Assembly: GCF_000242455.2 (NCBI RefSeq)
Contig: NC_019892.1
Location: 1,116,001 to 1,180,000 of the forward strand
DNA: 64,000 bases
Source of the DNA: Singulisphaera acidiphila DSM 18658
GTDB taxonomy: Bacteria; Planctomycetota; Planctomycetia; Isosphaerales; Isosphaeraceae
Direction of reading: 5' to 3'
Positions 36,991 through 46,060 of this stretch are shown here, in pieces (within the stretch, counting starts at the first letter, position 1; each line of letters starts with the position of its first letter). The notes below the pieces were generated by a model, which saw only the letters and a list, made by a program, of their open reading frames with translations, had not been told where the DNA came from and made no database searches. A program made the translations under genes and the position numbers.

Positions 36991-39900
36991 ATGCGACTTA
37001 CCGCCTCGCTGAAGCATGCCCTGGCCGTCGCAGCCGCCGTGGCCCTCTGCCTGACCGTCGGCTGGGGGCAGGAGGACGACCTCGCCAAGGAACTTCCTCG
37101 AATCCCCGCCCATGAGCCGGCCGATGCGCCGAGCACGTTCAAGCTCCACGCGGGCTTTACGCTCAAGCAGGCGGCCGTCGAACCGATGGTCCATAGCCCG
37201 GTCGCCGTCTGCTACGACGCCGATGGTCGGCTCTACGCTGTCGAGATGCGCGGCTACCCGTTCGCTGAACCTGTGCCGACCGGTGGGATCAGCCTGCTGG
37301 AGGACGCCGACGGCGATGGGACGTTCGAGAAGCGGCACGAGTTCCTCAAAGAGCTGTCATGGCCGACCGGGATCGTGCCGTACGACGGCGGAGTCTTCAT
37401 CACCTCGGTGCCCGACATCATCTATGCCAAGGATACGGACGGAGACGGTAAGGCCGATATTCGCAGAGTCGTGTTCACCGGTTTTGACGACAAGAATGTG
37501 CAAGGCTTGCTCAACGGCCTGCTCTGGGGCAACGACGGCTGGATTTACGGGGCGGCGGGGACCAATGGCGGCGACATTGTGAATCCGTCGCAGCCCGGCC
37601 TCAAGCCGGTTTCGGTCCGCGGACGCGACTTTCGGTTCAAGCCCGACGGGTCGGCCTTCGAGGCGATTTCCGGCGGCGGGCAGTTCGGCCACGCCGTCGA
37701 CGACTGGGGCCACCGGTTCGTGTGCAGCAACAGCAACCACATCCGCCAGGTGGTCTTGCCGGCCCGCGACCTGGAGCGGAACCCTGCCCTGACTGCGACT
37801 ACCGTGACCACCGACATCGCCGTTGAAGGGGGAGCGGGCCCCGTCTTCCGGCTCAGCCCGCCGGAGCCTTGGCGGGTCGTGCGCACGCGACAGCGGGTGG
37901 CCGACCCGAATTTCGTTGCTAAAGCCAGTCCCTCGGAGCTGTACGCGGCCGGCTTCTTCACTTCAGCCACTGGCGTCACGATTTATCGAGGGTCCGCCTA
38001 CGCGCCTGAATATCGCAACAACGCATTCGTCGGAGACGTTGGCGGCAATCTCGTGCATCGCAAGATCATCACCAAGAACGGGGCGATCCTTCAGGCCAAG
38101 CGCGCCGACGAAGGGGTCGAGTTCCTGGCCTCGACGGATAATTGGTTCCGCCCGGTGAACTTCGCCAACACCCCCTACGGGACTTTGATGATCCTCGATA
38201 TGTACCGTGAGACCATCGAGCACCCGATCTCGATCCCGGAACCGATCAAGAAGCACCTTGACCTGACCAGCGGACGCGACCGGGGCCGGCTCTATGAGCT
38301 CCTCCCCGACGGCTTCAAACGACGCGCCAAGCCGACCTTGAACAAGGCGACGACCGTCGAACTGGTTCAACACCTGGCCGATCCTGACGCCTGGTGGCGC
38401 GATACCGCCCAGCGCCTCTTGATCGAACATGACGACAAGTCTGCAATCGCACCCCTGAAGGATCTGGCACGTTCGCGGCCCAACGCCCTGGCCCGTGCGC
38501 ATGCCTTGTGGACGCTCTCCGTTCTGGGAGGACTCGACGACGACCTGATTGGGACGGCTTTGGCGGATGCCGAGCCGGGAGTGCGTGAGCAAGCCGCGAA
38601 GCTGGCCGGGGCGCGGGCCAATTCGAGCGACGCGGTTCGGGAGGCTCTCCTCGGCCTGGCTACCGATCCGGATGCGACGGTCCGGTTCCAGGTGGCCCTG
38701 GCGTTGGGCGACGTCACCGATCCCGGGGCGGCGAAAGCGTTGGCGCTGATCGCCGCTGAGGATGCTTCGGACCGTTGGACTCGGACGGCCGTGCTCAGCT
38801 CGATCGGCGGGCGGACTCGGGCCTTGATCGAGGCGCTGGCGGCCAAGCCGGGCTTTTTTGAATCGAACGAGGGGCGGGATTGGCTGGGCGAGCTTGCGAT
38901 GTTGATCGGCACCGAGAATCGGGCCGACGACGTCCGGGCCTTCCTCGACCGGTTCGCCGGTGGTCAGTCTGACCCTGGGCTCGCGCGCGTGGCGGTCCTC
39001 GGCCTGGGCCGTGGCCTTCAGCGCTCGGGGGGATCGCTCCGTGATGTCCTGAGCGGTCCGGCTGCCGGAAAGATCGCGCCGCTCTTTGCCAAGGCTGCTC
39101 AGGTCGCGGTGGGCGAGGGAGCGCCGGCGGCGCGTGTCGACGCGATTGGCTTGCTGGCCTTGGGCTCGGCTGACGACGCCTTGAAAGTCTTGCCCGACCT
39201 GCTGGATGCGCGACAGCCCGGCACGGTTCAGCTTGCGGCCATTCAGTCGTTGGCCGCACATCCGGATCCTCGGGTGGGCCCGGCGATTGTCGCCCACTGG
39301 AAGGCGATGGGCCCTGCCGTGCGTCGCGAGGCCGCCGAGGCCCTCTTCACACGCCGGGAACGGCTCACTGCCTTGCTCGATGGAATCGAGTCCAAGACGA
39401 TCGCAGCCGCCGAGCTCGACCCTGCCCGCCGCAAGGGCCTGCTCGTGATTCCTGACCGTACGATCCGCGCCCGGGCCGAGGCACTCCTGTCCAAAGAGGC
39501 GCGGCCCGACCGGGGCGCGGTCATCACTCAGTATCGCAAGGCCCTGGAACTGACGGGCGAGCCGGCCAAGGGGAAGACCGTCTTCACCAAGGTCTGTGCC
39601 ACCTGCCATCGGGCGGAGGGCGCGGGGGCCCAGGTCGGACCTGACCTGGCCACCGTCACGGGCCGCTCGCCTGAAGACTTGCTGATCCATATCCTCGACC
39701 CCAATCGCGAAGTCGCTCCGAACTATCTCAACTATGTCGTGATCACGGTTGACGGCCGTTCGCTCTCCGGCCTGATCGCCGAGGAGACCGCCGGCGCCGT
39801 CACCCTGAAGCGGGCCGAAGGGGCGCTCGACGTCGTGACCCGCAAGCAGATCGAGGAGATTGCCTCGACGGGTCTTTCCCTCATGCCTGAAGGGTTGGAA

Positions 39901-40011
39901 CAGGGACTCGATCCCCAAGCCCTGGCCGACCTGATCTCCTACCTGCGTTCCCTCCAAGGGACCAGCGGCCCCGGCCCCGGGCCTGCCCCGGCGGGCACCT
40001 CTGCGAAGTAA
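36991..40011 (+). CDS. PVC-type membrane-bound dehydrogenase/haem-binding protein
   Basis: The 1006-residue protein has a signal peptide (ALAVAAAVALCLTVGWGQ), an N-terminal beta-propeller of about 400 residues (sugar dehydrogenase-like, with DADGDGTFEK and KDTDGDGKAD calcium-type loops), a HEAT-like helical middle and a C-terminal cytochrome c domain with one CATCH haem site in KVCATCHRAEGAGAQVGPDL. This matches the large PVC-type proteins found in many copies in planctomycetes. It should work in the periplasm, oxidising a sugar or alcohol and passing electrons to haem. Followed by a terminator. Confidence 0.88.
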   Translation: MRLTASLKHALAVAAAVALCLTVGWGQEDDLAKELPRIPAHEPADAPSTFKLHAGFTLKQAAVEPMVHSPVAVCYDADGRLYAVEMRGYPFAEPVPTGGISLLEDADGDGTFEKRHEFLKELSWPTGIVPYDGGVFITSVPDIIYAKDTDGDGKADIRRVVFTGFDDKNVQGLLNGLLWGNDGWIYGAAGTNGGDIVNPSQPGLKPVSVRGRDFRFKPDGSAFEAISGGGQFGHAVDDWGHRFVCSNSNHIRQVVLPARDLERNPALTATTVTTDIAVEGGAGPVFRLSPPEPWRVVRTRQRVADPNFVAKASPSELYAAGFFTSATGVTIYRGSAYAPEYRNNAFVGDVGGNLVHRKIITKNGAILQAKRADEGVEFLASTDNWFRPVNFANTPYGTLMILDMYRETIEHPISIPEPIKKHLDLTSGRDRGRLYELLPDGFKRRAKPTLNKATTVELVQHLADPDAWWRDTAQRLLIEHDDKSAIAPLKDLARSRPNALARAHALWTLSVLGGLDDDLIGTALADAEPGVREQAAKLAGARANSSDAVREALLGLATDPDATVRFQVALALGDVTDPGAAKALALIAAEDASDRWTRTAVLSSIGGRTRALIEALAAKPGFFESNEGRDWLGELAMLIGTENRADDVRAFLDRFAGGQSDPGLARVAVLGLGRGLQRSGGSLRDVLSGPAAGKIAPLFAKAAQVAVGEGAPAARVDAIGLLALGSADDALKVLPDLLDARQPGTVQLAAIQSLAAHPDPRVGPAIVAHWKAMGPAVRREAAEALFTRRERLTALLDGIESKTIAAAELDPARRKGLLVIPDRTIRARAEALLSKEARPDRGAVITQYRKALELTGEPAKGKTVFTKVCATCHRAEGAGAQVGPDLATVTGRSPEDLLIHILDPNREVAPNYLNYVVITVDGRSLSGLIAEETAGAVTLKRAEGALDVVTRKQIEEIASTGLSLMPEGLEQGLDPQALADLISYLRSLQGTSGPGPGPAPAGTSAK

Positions 40012-40378
40012 ACCCTCGTCCCCTCCCATAGGGCAAACTTGATTTCTTGACGACTCCTCCACGTGGCCTTCACCGCCCGCGTGGGGGAGTTTTTTTGTAT
40101 GCCTTGATACTGGGTGGACGCGGCCCACCAATTCCGTCGTCCCTTTGACGGGCAGGCTTCGTGGTCCTCTTTTTGCGGGAGAACCGACCAGAGGGAGCGA
40201 TATGAAGCCGCCCCGACCCCACCGAGCAAGCTGTCAGCACAAAGCAGGCACATGGCTTTTCCAGGGCTGGTGGCCTACACTGGCCGGTCCTCTTGCCCGT
40301 GCGAGAGGGCCGGCGTATCCACGAATCCCAACCGTTGGAACCCACCCTCAACCGACTCCTTTGAGTGGGGGAGATCCC
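40012..40378. other. Intergenic region between haem protein and sulfatase genes
   Basis: Besides the terminator at 40053-40096, no gene is seen. The sulfatase frame is open from 40145, but the signal peptide and ribosome site put the start at 40379. Confidence 0.45.
40053..40096 (+). terminator. Rho-independent terminator of the haem protein gene
   Basis: ACTCCTCCACG pairs with CGTGGGGGAGT (one mismatch), followed by seven T at 40090-40096. It starts 42 bases after the stop codon. Confidence 0.85.
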
Positions 40379-41944
40379 ATGCGAACGCAACTCGAGCGTC
40401 ACGGATTCCACCTGCCTCTGATCCTGCTCGTCACCCTGTCCTTGGCTCGAGCCGACGCCCGCGCGGAGGCGACCGTGGATCGGCCGAACATTGTCTATAT
40501 CCTGGCCGACGACCTGGGGTATGGCGATGTTCATTGCCTGAACCCCGACTCGAAGATCGCCACACCGAACCTCGACCGCCTGGCCGAACAGGGGATGACT
40601 TTCACCGATGCACACTCCGGTTCGTCGGTCTGCACGCCGACGCGATACGGCATCCTGACGGGTCGGTATGCCTGGCGGTCACGCCTGAAAAAAGGGGTCC
40701 TCGGCGGCTACTCCCCCCCTCTGATCGAGCCGGGACGATTGACGGTCGCCGCGCTTCTCCAACAACAGGGCTATCAAACGGCCTGTGTCGGCAAGTGGCA
40801 CCTCGGGTTTGACTGGGGCACCTCGCGTCCTCTCACCTTCAGCGACGAGATCGACGCGAAGGAGAAAATGGCCGCCGTCGACTACACCCAGCCGATCGCA
40901 CACGGACCCACGTCCGTTGGGTTCGACATGTACTATGGCATCAGCGCGTCGCTCGATATGCCGCCGTATCTTTATCTTCACGATGACCGCAGCGTGGGAG
41001 TCCCCACCACCGAGAAGACGTACATCCGGAAAGGCCCTGCGCATGCGGATTTCGAGGCGGTGGGCGTTCTCCCCACGCTCACGGCCAAGGCGGTCGAATT
41101 TATCGACAGGTGCGGCAAACAGGAAAAAGTGAAGGCCCGGCCGTTCTTCCTCTACTTTCCCCTGGCTGCTCCGCATACCCCGATCGTCCCTGACGATGAG
41201 TTCCGGGGTCGGAGCAAGATCGGCACCTATGGCGACTTTGTCATGCAAGTCGACGCTACGGTCGGCCGGGTGCTCGATGCGCTCGATCGCAACGCGATGA
41301 CCGGCACGACCTTGGTGATCTTTACCAGCGACAACGGCTGCTCTCCCTCGGCGGACTTCCCCGCGCTCGCCAAGCAGGGGCATCACCCGAGTGGTCCTCT
41401 CCGCGGTCACAAGGCCGATATCTTCGAGGGGGGCCACCGCATCCCGTTCCTCGCCCGCTGGCCCGGCAAGGTTCCAGCCGGCTCCACCTGCCACGATACG
41501 ATCTGCTTGACCGACTTGCTGGCCACCTCTGCCGCGATTGTCGGTGCCAGTCTGCCGGCGGATGCGGGTGAGGACAGTGTGAACATCCTCCCCGACCTCG
41601 TGGGGAGTGCCCAAACGCCGGTGCGTGAGGCCACCGTCCACCACTCGATTGATGGCTCGTTCGCGATCCGCCAGGGGCCGTGGAAGCTGGCGCTCTGCCC
41701 CGACTCCGGGGGGTGGAGCGAGCCTCGCCCTGGCCGCCCCGAGGCGAAGGGACTTCCCCCAGTCCAACTCTTCAACCTCGAACGTGACCTTGGCGAACGC
41801 CGGAACCTTCAGGCCGATCATCCCGAGGTCGTCGACCGACTGACGAAACTCCTCGAGCGTTACGTGGCCGAGGGACGAAGCACGCCCGGCCTCGCGCAGG
41901 AGAATGCCGGATCGGTCCGGATTCATGGAGCAGAAAAACGCTAA
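40379..41944 (+). CDS. Secreted sulfatase (arylsulfatase type, CxPxR site)
   Basis: The 521-residue protein has a signal peptide ending near ARADARAEA. Sulfatase features: metal motif LADDLGYGDV, the formylglycine site SSVCTPTRYGILTGR (C-T-P-T-R), VGKWHLGF, and IFTSDNGCSPS for the second metal site. The Cys should be oxidised to formylglycine by a maturase not in this window. It removes sulfate from a sulfated glycan or ester outside the cytoplasm. GGGGGAG precedes the start. It leads a three-sulfatase run. Confidence 0.92.
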   Translation: MRTQLERHGFHLPLILLVTLSLARADARAEATVDRPNIVYILADDLGYGDVHCLNPDSKIATPNLDRLAEQGMTFTDAHSGSSVCTPTRYGILTGRYAWRSRLKKGVLGGYSPPLIEPGRLTVAALLQQQGYQTACVGKWHLGFDWGTSRPLTFSDEIDAKEKMAAVDYTQPIAHGPTSVGFDMYYGISASLDMPPYLYLHDDRSVGVPTTEKTYIRKGPAHADFEAVGVLPTLTAKAVEFIDRCGKQEKVKARPFFLYFPLAAPHTPIVPDDEFRGRSKIGTYGDFVMQVDATVGRVLDALDRNAMTGTTLVIFTSDNGCSPSADFPALAKQGHHPSGPLRGHKADIFEGGHRIPFLARWPGKVPAGSTCHDTICLTDLLATSAAIVGASLPADAGEDSVNILPDLVGSAQTPVREATVHHSIDGSFAIRQGPWKLALCPDSGGWSEPRPGRPEAKGLPPVQLFNLERDLGERRNLQADHPEVVDRLTKLLERYVAEGRSTPGLAQENAGSVRIHGAEKR

Positions 41945-41993
41945 GTGAGCTTGTTTGTATTTGCTTGTGTATTGTGATGAGGAGAAATGCGCG

Positions 41994-43319
41994 ATGACGT
42001 CGAGAGCCCTCTCCCGCTTCCTTTGGTTGGCCCTCGCCCTGGCCTGCGGTGCCCCCGCGTTCGCCACCCCTCCGAACGTTGTCATGATCATTTCCGATGA
42101 CCAAGCGTTCGGCGACTTTTCTTTCATGGGCCACCGTCACATTCGGACCCCGAACCTGGACCGGCTGTCGGTTCAGTCGTTGACCTTTCGACGTGGATAC
42201 GTCCCGTCGAGTCTCTGTTCGCCGAGCCTGGCGTCGATCCTGACGGGGCTCTACCCCCACCAGCACAAGGTCACGAGCAACGATCCTCCGCTGCCCGCTG
42301 GCAAGGTGGGACTCGCTGCGCATCAAGACCCCGGTTACCGTGCCGCTCGCGAAGAGATGATCGCGAATTTTGATCGGTGCCCGAGCTTGCCGAAGGCGCT
42401 TGGAACCAAGGGTTACCAGAGTTTCCAGGCAGGCAAGTGGTGGGGTGGGAACTATCGGCACGGTGGTTTCACCGCCGGCATGACTCAGGGCGATCCTGAT
42501 AGAGGGGGCCGCCATGGTGATGAGGGGTTGAAGATCGGCCGGCAAGGGATGACCGAGGTTTTCGAGTTTATCGATCAGGCGAAGAGCCAGAAGGACCCCT
42601 TTTTTCTCTGGTATGCGCCGATGATGCCGCACTCGCCCCACACGCCTCCGGCCCGACTGCTCGCCAAGTACCAGGCCTCCGCCCCTACGCTCGAGATCGC
42701 CAAGTATTGGGCGATGTGCGAATGGTTTGATGAGACTTGCGGGCAACTCCTCGACCATCTCGACGAGCAAGGGTTGGCGAAGGACACGATGGTTCTCTTT
42801 CTCGCCGACAACGGCTGGATTCAGAATCCGGATGCCGACCGGTTCGCCCCGCGCTCGAAGCAGTCGCCCAACGAGGGGGGAATCCGGACCCCGATCATGA
42901 TCCGCTGGTCCGGCCACATTGAGCCGAGAGTCTCCGAGCAACCTGTGCTCTCAATCGACCTCGCGCCGACGATCCTGGCCGCGGTTGGTCTGCAACCGCC
43001 GTCCGAGATGCAGGGGCTCAACCTGCTCGACAACGACGCGGTGGACCGGCGGAAGGCGATCTTCGGCGAGATCTTCACCCATAACGCCGTGGACATCCGA
43101 GATCCTGCCAGCAGCCTCCGCAATCGCTGGGCCATTGAGGGGGACTGGAAGCTCATCCTCCCCGCGCCCCAGAACACGCCCGACACCACCGCGGAACTGT
43201 ACGACCTCGCGCACGATCCGGGCGAGACGACCAATCTCGCGACTCGGCATCCAGAGAAAGTTGAGCACTTGAAGACGCTCCTCAACACGTGGTGGCCCGC
43301 CACTTCGAATCGACTGTAA
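41994..43319 (+). CDS. Secreted sulfatase-like protein with CxPSL site
   Basis: The 441-residue protein starts at 41994, nine bases after GAGGAG; signal peptide FLWLALALACGAPAFA. Metal motif is IISDDQAFGD and the second-site motif is LFLADNGWIQNPDA. The active-site segment SSLCSPSLASILTG has Leu where the usual C-x-P-x-R motif has Arg. It also lacks a KWHLG motif, with GKWWGGNYRHG at that position. Such CxPSL variants belong to the sulfatase fold, but formylglycine formation is less certain. Confidence 0.87.
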   Translation: MTSRALSRFLWLALALACGAPAFATPPNVVMIISDDQAFGDFSFMGHRHIRTPNLDRLSVQSLTFRRGYVPSSLCSPSLASILTGLYPHQHKVTSNDPPLPAGKVGLAAHQDPGYRAAREEMIANFDRCPSLPKALGTKGYQSFQAGKWWGGNYRHGGFTAGMTQGDPDRGGRHGDEGLKIGRQGMTEVFEFIDQAKSQKDPFFLWYAPMMPHSPHTPPARLLAKYQASAPTLEIAKYWAMCEWFDETCGQLLDHLDEQGLAKDTMVLFLADNGWIQNPDADRFAPRSKQSPNEGGIRTPIMIRWSGHIEPRVSEQPVLSIDLAPTILAAVGLQPPSEMQGLNLLDNDAVDRRKAIFGEIFTHNAVDIRDPASSLRNRWAIEGDWKLILPAPQNTPDTTAELYDLAHDPGETTNLATRHPEKVEHLKTLLNTWWPATSNRL

Positions 43320-43446
43320 CCCGGTCAGGACGCAGCGGGGCCGCCGCTGTCATTCCCAACGGCCGGGCTGGCCGTCCTGCTCGAAAGACTTTTGCCTGGG
43401 GTTGAAGCCGCGTCAGGATTTCTTGTGCCGTGGATGGGAGATTGTC

Positions 43447-44910
43447 ATGCGAAGCCATCGTTTACTGACCTTGGCCATGTTGCTCGGGACGTCCTTCGTT
43501 TCGAGACCAGGCCTCGCCGCGCCTGCCGATCGCCCCAATATCCTCTGGCTCGTCGCCGAGGATTTTGGGCCCCACCTGGGCTGCTACGGCACCCAGCAAG
43601 TTTGGACCCCGAATATCGACAAACTGGCCGCCGATGGGGTGCGCTACACGAGGGCCTACACCACGGCCCCGGTCTGCTCGGTCAGCCGCTCGGCGTTCAT
43701 GACGGGCATGTATCAGACCACCATCGGCGCCCACAACCATCGGTCGCACCGTGACGATGGCTATCAACTTCCCGCTGGCGTCCGGATCGCCCCCGCCTGG
43801 TTCCGCGACGCCGGCTACTTCACCGCCAACGTCCGAACCTTCCCCGCCAGCGCGAACGTGACCGGCACCGGTAAGACCGACTGGAACTTTACCGCAGAGG
43901 AGAAGCCGTTCGACTCCGGCCGTTGGGAGGATTTGAAAACACATCAGCCATTCCTGGCGCAAGTGAATTTCAAAGAGACTCACCGCGCCTTCGTCTCCCC
44001 GAAGCGGGCCGATCCGGCCAAGGTCATCATCCCCCCTTACTATCCCGACCATCCGGTCACACGCGAGGATTATGCCAAGTACCTCGACGCTGCCACCGAA
44101 CTCGACGAGAAGGTCGGCCGGATCCTTCGGCAACTCGACGCCGATGGCCTGGCAGCGCGGACGATCGTCGTGTTCACGTCCGACCATGGCGAAGCGCACG
44201 TCCGAGGCAAGCAGTTCTGTTACGAGGAAGGTCTGCACGTCCCCTTGATCGTCCGCTGGCCCGCGTCCCTTCCCGCGCCCGCCCACTATCGCGCGGGCGC
44301 GGTGGATGATCAGTTGGTGGCGGCGATCGACCTGCTGCCGACGCTCCTTGACGTGGCGGCCGGCCAGAAGAAGCCGGCCGGGATGCAGGGGCAGGTCTTC
44401 CTCGGCGATCGGGCCGAGCCCCCTCGCCGCTACGTCTTTGGTGCCCGCGACCGCTGCGACGAGACCGTCTTCCGGTTCCGCACGGTCCGCGACGCCCGCT
44501 ACCGCTATATCCGCAACTTCATGCCCGAGCGTCCTTTCTTGCAGGCGAACGACTACAAGGAGCGGTCCTACCCGGTCTGGAACCTGATCAAGGAACTCGC
44601 TGCCCAGGGCAAGCTGACCCCCACCCAGGCCGTTCTGGCGGCCCCCACCATGCCCCCGGAAGAGTTCTACGATCTCGAGAGCGATCCGTACGAGATCCAC
44701 AACCTCGTCGACTCCCCGGATCCCGCGAACCAGGCCGTACTCAAGCGGCTTCGCGTTGAATTGGAACGTTGGATTGAGGAGTCGAACGATCAAGGTCAAA
44801 TCCCGGAACCCGCCGAGGTCGCAGCAGCCAAGGGAGCCACCAAGCCCGTGGCCGATCCCAATGGCCCGGGCGTGGCAAAGAAGGCGAGGAGAAAGAACGC
44901 AGTGAAATAA
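43447..44910 (+). CDS. Secreted sulfatase with CSVSR site
   Basis: The 487-residue protein starts at 43447 (GGGAG upstream) with signal peptide LLTLAMLLGTSFVSRPGLA. Metal motif is VAEDFGPHLGCYG, the active site is APVCSVSRSAFMTG (C-x-V-x-R, Val in place of Pro), and the second metal site is FTSDHGEAHVRGKQFCYEEG, which matches the group close to N-sulfoglucosamine sulfohydrolase. The C-terminus is a Lys/Ala-rich tail (VAKKARRKNAVK). A strong terminator follows at 44992. Confidence 0.9.
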   Translation: MRSHRLLTLAMLLGTSFVSRPGLAAPADRPNILWLVAEDFGPHLGCYGTQQVWTPNIDKLAADGVRYTRAYTTAPVCSVSRSAFMTGMYQTTIGAHNHRSHRDDGYQLPAGVRIAPAWFRDAGYFTANVRTFPASANVTGTGKTDWNFTAEEKPFDSGRWEDLKTHQPFLAQVNFKETHRAFVSPKRADPAKVIIPPYYPDHPVTREDYAKYLDAATELDEKVGRILRQLDADGLAARTIVVFTSDHGEAHVRGKQFCYEEGLHVPLIVRWPASLPAPAHYRAGAVDDQLVAAIDLLPTLLDVAAGQKKPAGMQGQVFLGDRAEPPRRYVFGARDRCDETVFRFRTVRDARYRYIRNFMPERPFLQANDYKERSYPVWNLIKELAAQGKLTPTQAVLAAPTMPPEEFYDLESDPYEIHNLVDSPDPANQAVLKRLRVELERWIEESNDQGQIPEPAEVAAAKGATKPVADPNGPGVAKKARRKNAVK

Positions 44911-44991
44911 GGGCCACGCGAGCCTCATTTTTAGCTTATGGACAGGCTCTGGCGATTGAATGCTGACTTCATGACTCGATTTTAGAGGTAG

Positions 44992-45029
44992 GAGATCTCG
45001 CCTTCAAAATGAGGCGAGATCTCTTTTTT
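44992..45029 (+). terminator. Rho-independent terminator and group II intron target site
   Basis: GAGATCTCGCC (44992-45002) pairs perfectly with GGCGAGATCTC (45013-45023), followed by six T. The intron 5' end GTGCG is the next base, 45030. Confidence 0.92.
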
Positions 45030-45445
45030 GTGCGCCAGGCATGTCGTGAATCTCGGAGGTGCAAGTCCTCTGCGGGCCGTGATGACCGGAACCGCAAGGC
45101 TAGGCAAGGGTGCCCACCGTGAGGTGGGATCTGAAGGAAGCCGATGCCATAACCTCGGACTCGACGAACAGAAACCGGATACAAGGCCGACGCGGTGGGG
45201 TAACCCGGCAATGGACGGGGACGCCCGAAAGTCATCCAGACACGCGCGGAGGTAAATCCGGCGAGGCCCGAGCGAAGGACTCACGACTTACCCTGGGAGA
45301 TCTCCCACCTCGTCCGGGCGAACCGGAGCACCGACCCGGCAACGGGGCGGGATGAGGTGGGAGAAGTCAGCCGAGGCCGTAGTAGTCGGTAGCCACCGAC
45401 GAAGGGCCGAATCTTTCTTGCCAAGGACCAGTCTGGAACGACTCG
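45030..45445 (+). ncRNA. Group II intron RNA, 5' domains
   Basis: This non-coding part from the GTGCG end to the reverse transcriptase start should fold into domain I to the start of domain IV. Its first 240 bases are conserved in the relic at 5146-5386. I did not fold it. Confidence 0.75.
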
Positions 45446-46035
45446 ATGGGCATGGAGCGACCGACAAACAGGCTCTACCAACGGCTCCTCTTCGAGGGAC
45501 TGGAGGAGGATCTGCGCCACGACGACTCTGGGGCGGGCGGCACCCCACCTGGAACGATCGAGGAGTCGCAAATGCCCGCGGCGTCCGACCAAGTACGAGC
45601 CTTGACCGAACGTCTGTTGGAAGAGGTCTGCGCTCGCGAGAACCTGAACCGAGCCTACAAGCGGGTGAAGGCGAACCAGGGAGCGGCCGGTGTCGATGGG
45701 ATGACCATCGGCGGTGTCCGTGACTGGCTCGCCGGGCATAAAGAGGAACTCGTCGCGTCGTTACTTGACGGCACGTATCGACCGCAACCGGTGCGCGGGG
45801 TGCAAATCCCCAAACCCGGCGGCGGGGTACGACAATTGGGCATCCCGACGGTCATCGACCGCCTCGTGCAACAAGCGATCCTCCAAGTGCTGGAACCCTT
45901 GCTGGACCCGACCTTCTCGGACTCCAGCTATGGCTTTCGACCGAAGCGTGGGGCGCACAATGCCCTGTTCCAGGCTCGGAAGTACGTGGCTGAGGGCCGG
46001 GTCATCGTGGTGGACATGGATCTGGAAAAGTTCTT
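45446..46035 (+). pseudogene. ltrA: Group II intron reverse transcriptase, N-terminal piece
   Basis: The first 196 codons and two bases of the reverse transcriptase. It contains the opening block (LNRAYKRVKANQGAAGVDGM), PKPGGGVRQLGIPTVIDRLVQQAI, YGFRPKRGAHNAL and motif A, VVDMDLEKFFD, inside which it is cut. The piece continues at 48504. The visible frame ends as FFDHAW at 46051 in element sequence. Confidence 0.9.
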
Positions 46036-46060
46036 CGATCACGCATGGTGATACCCCTTT

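Noticed and set aside
37963..40131. 722-residue open frame on the minus strand
   Set aside because: Antisense to the PVC-type haem protein, with composition typical of shadow frames.
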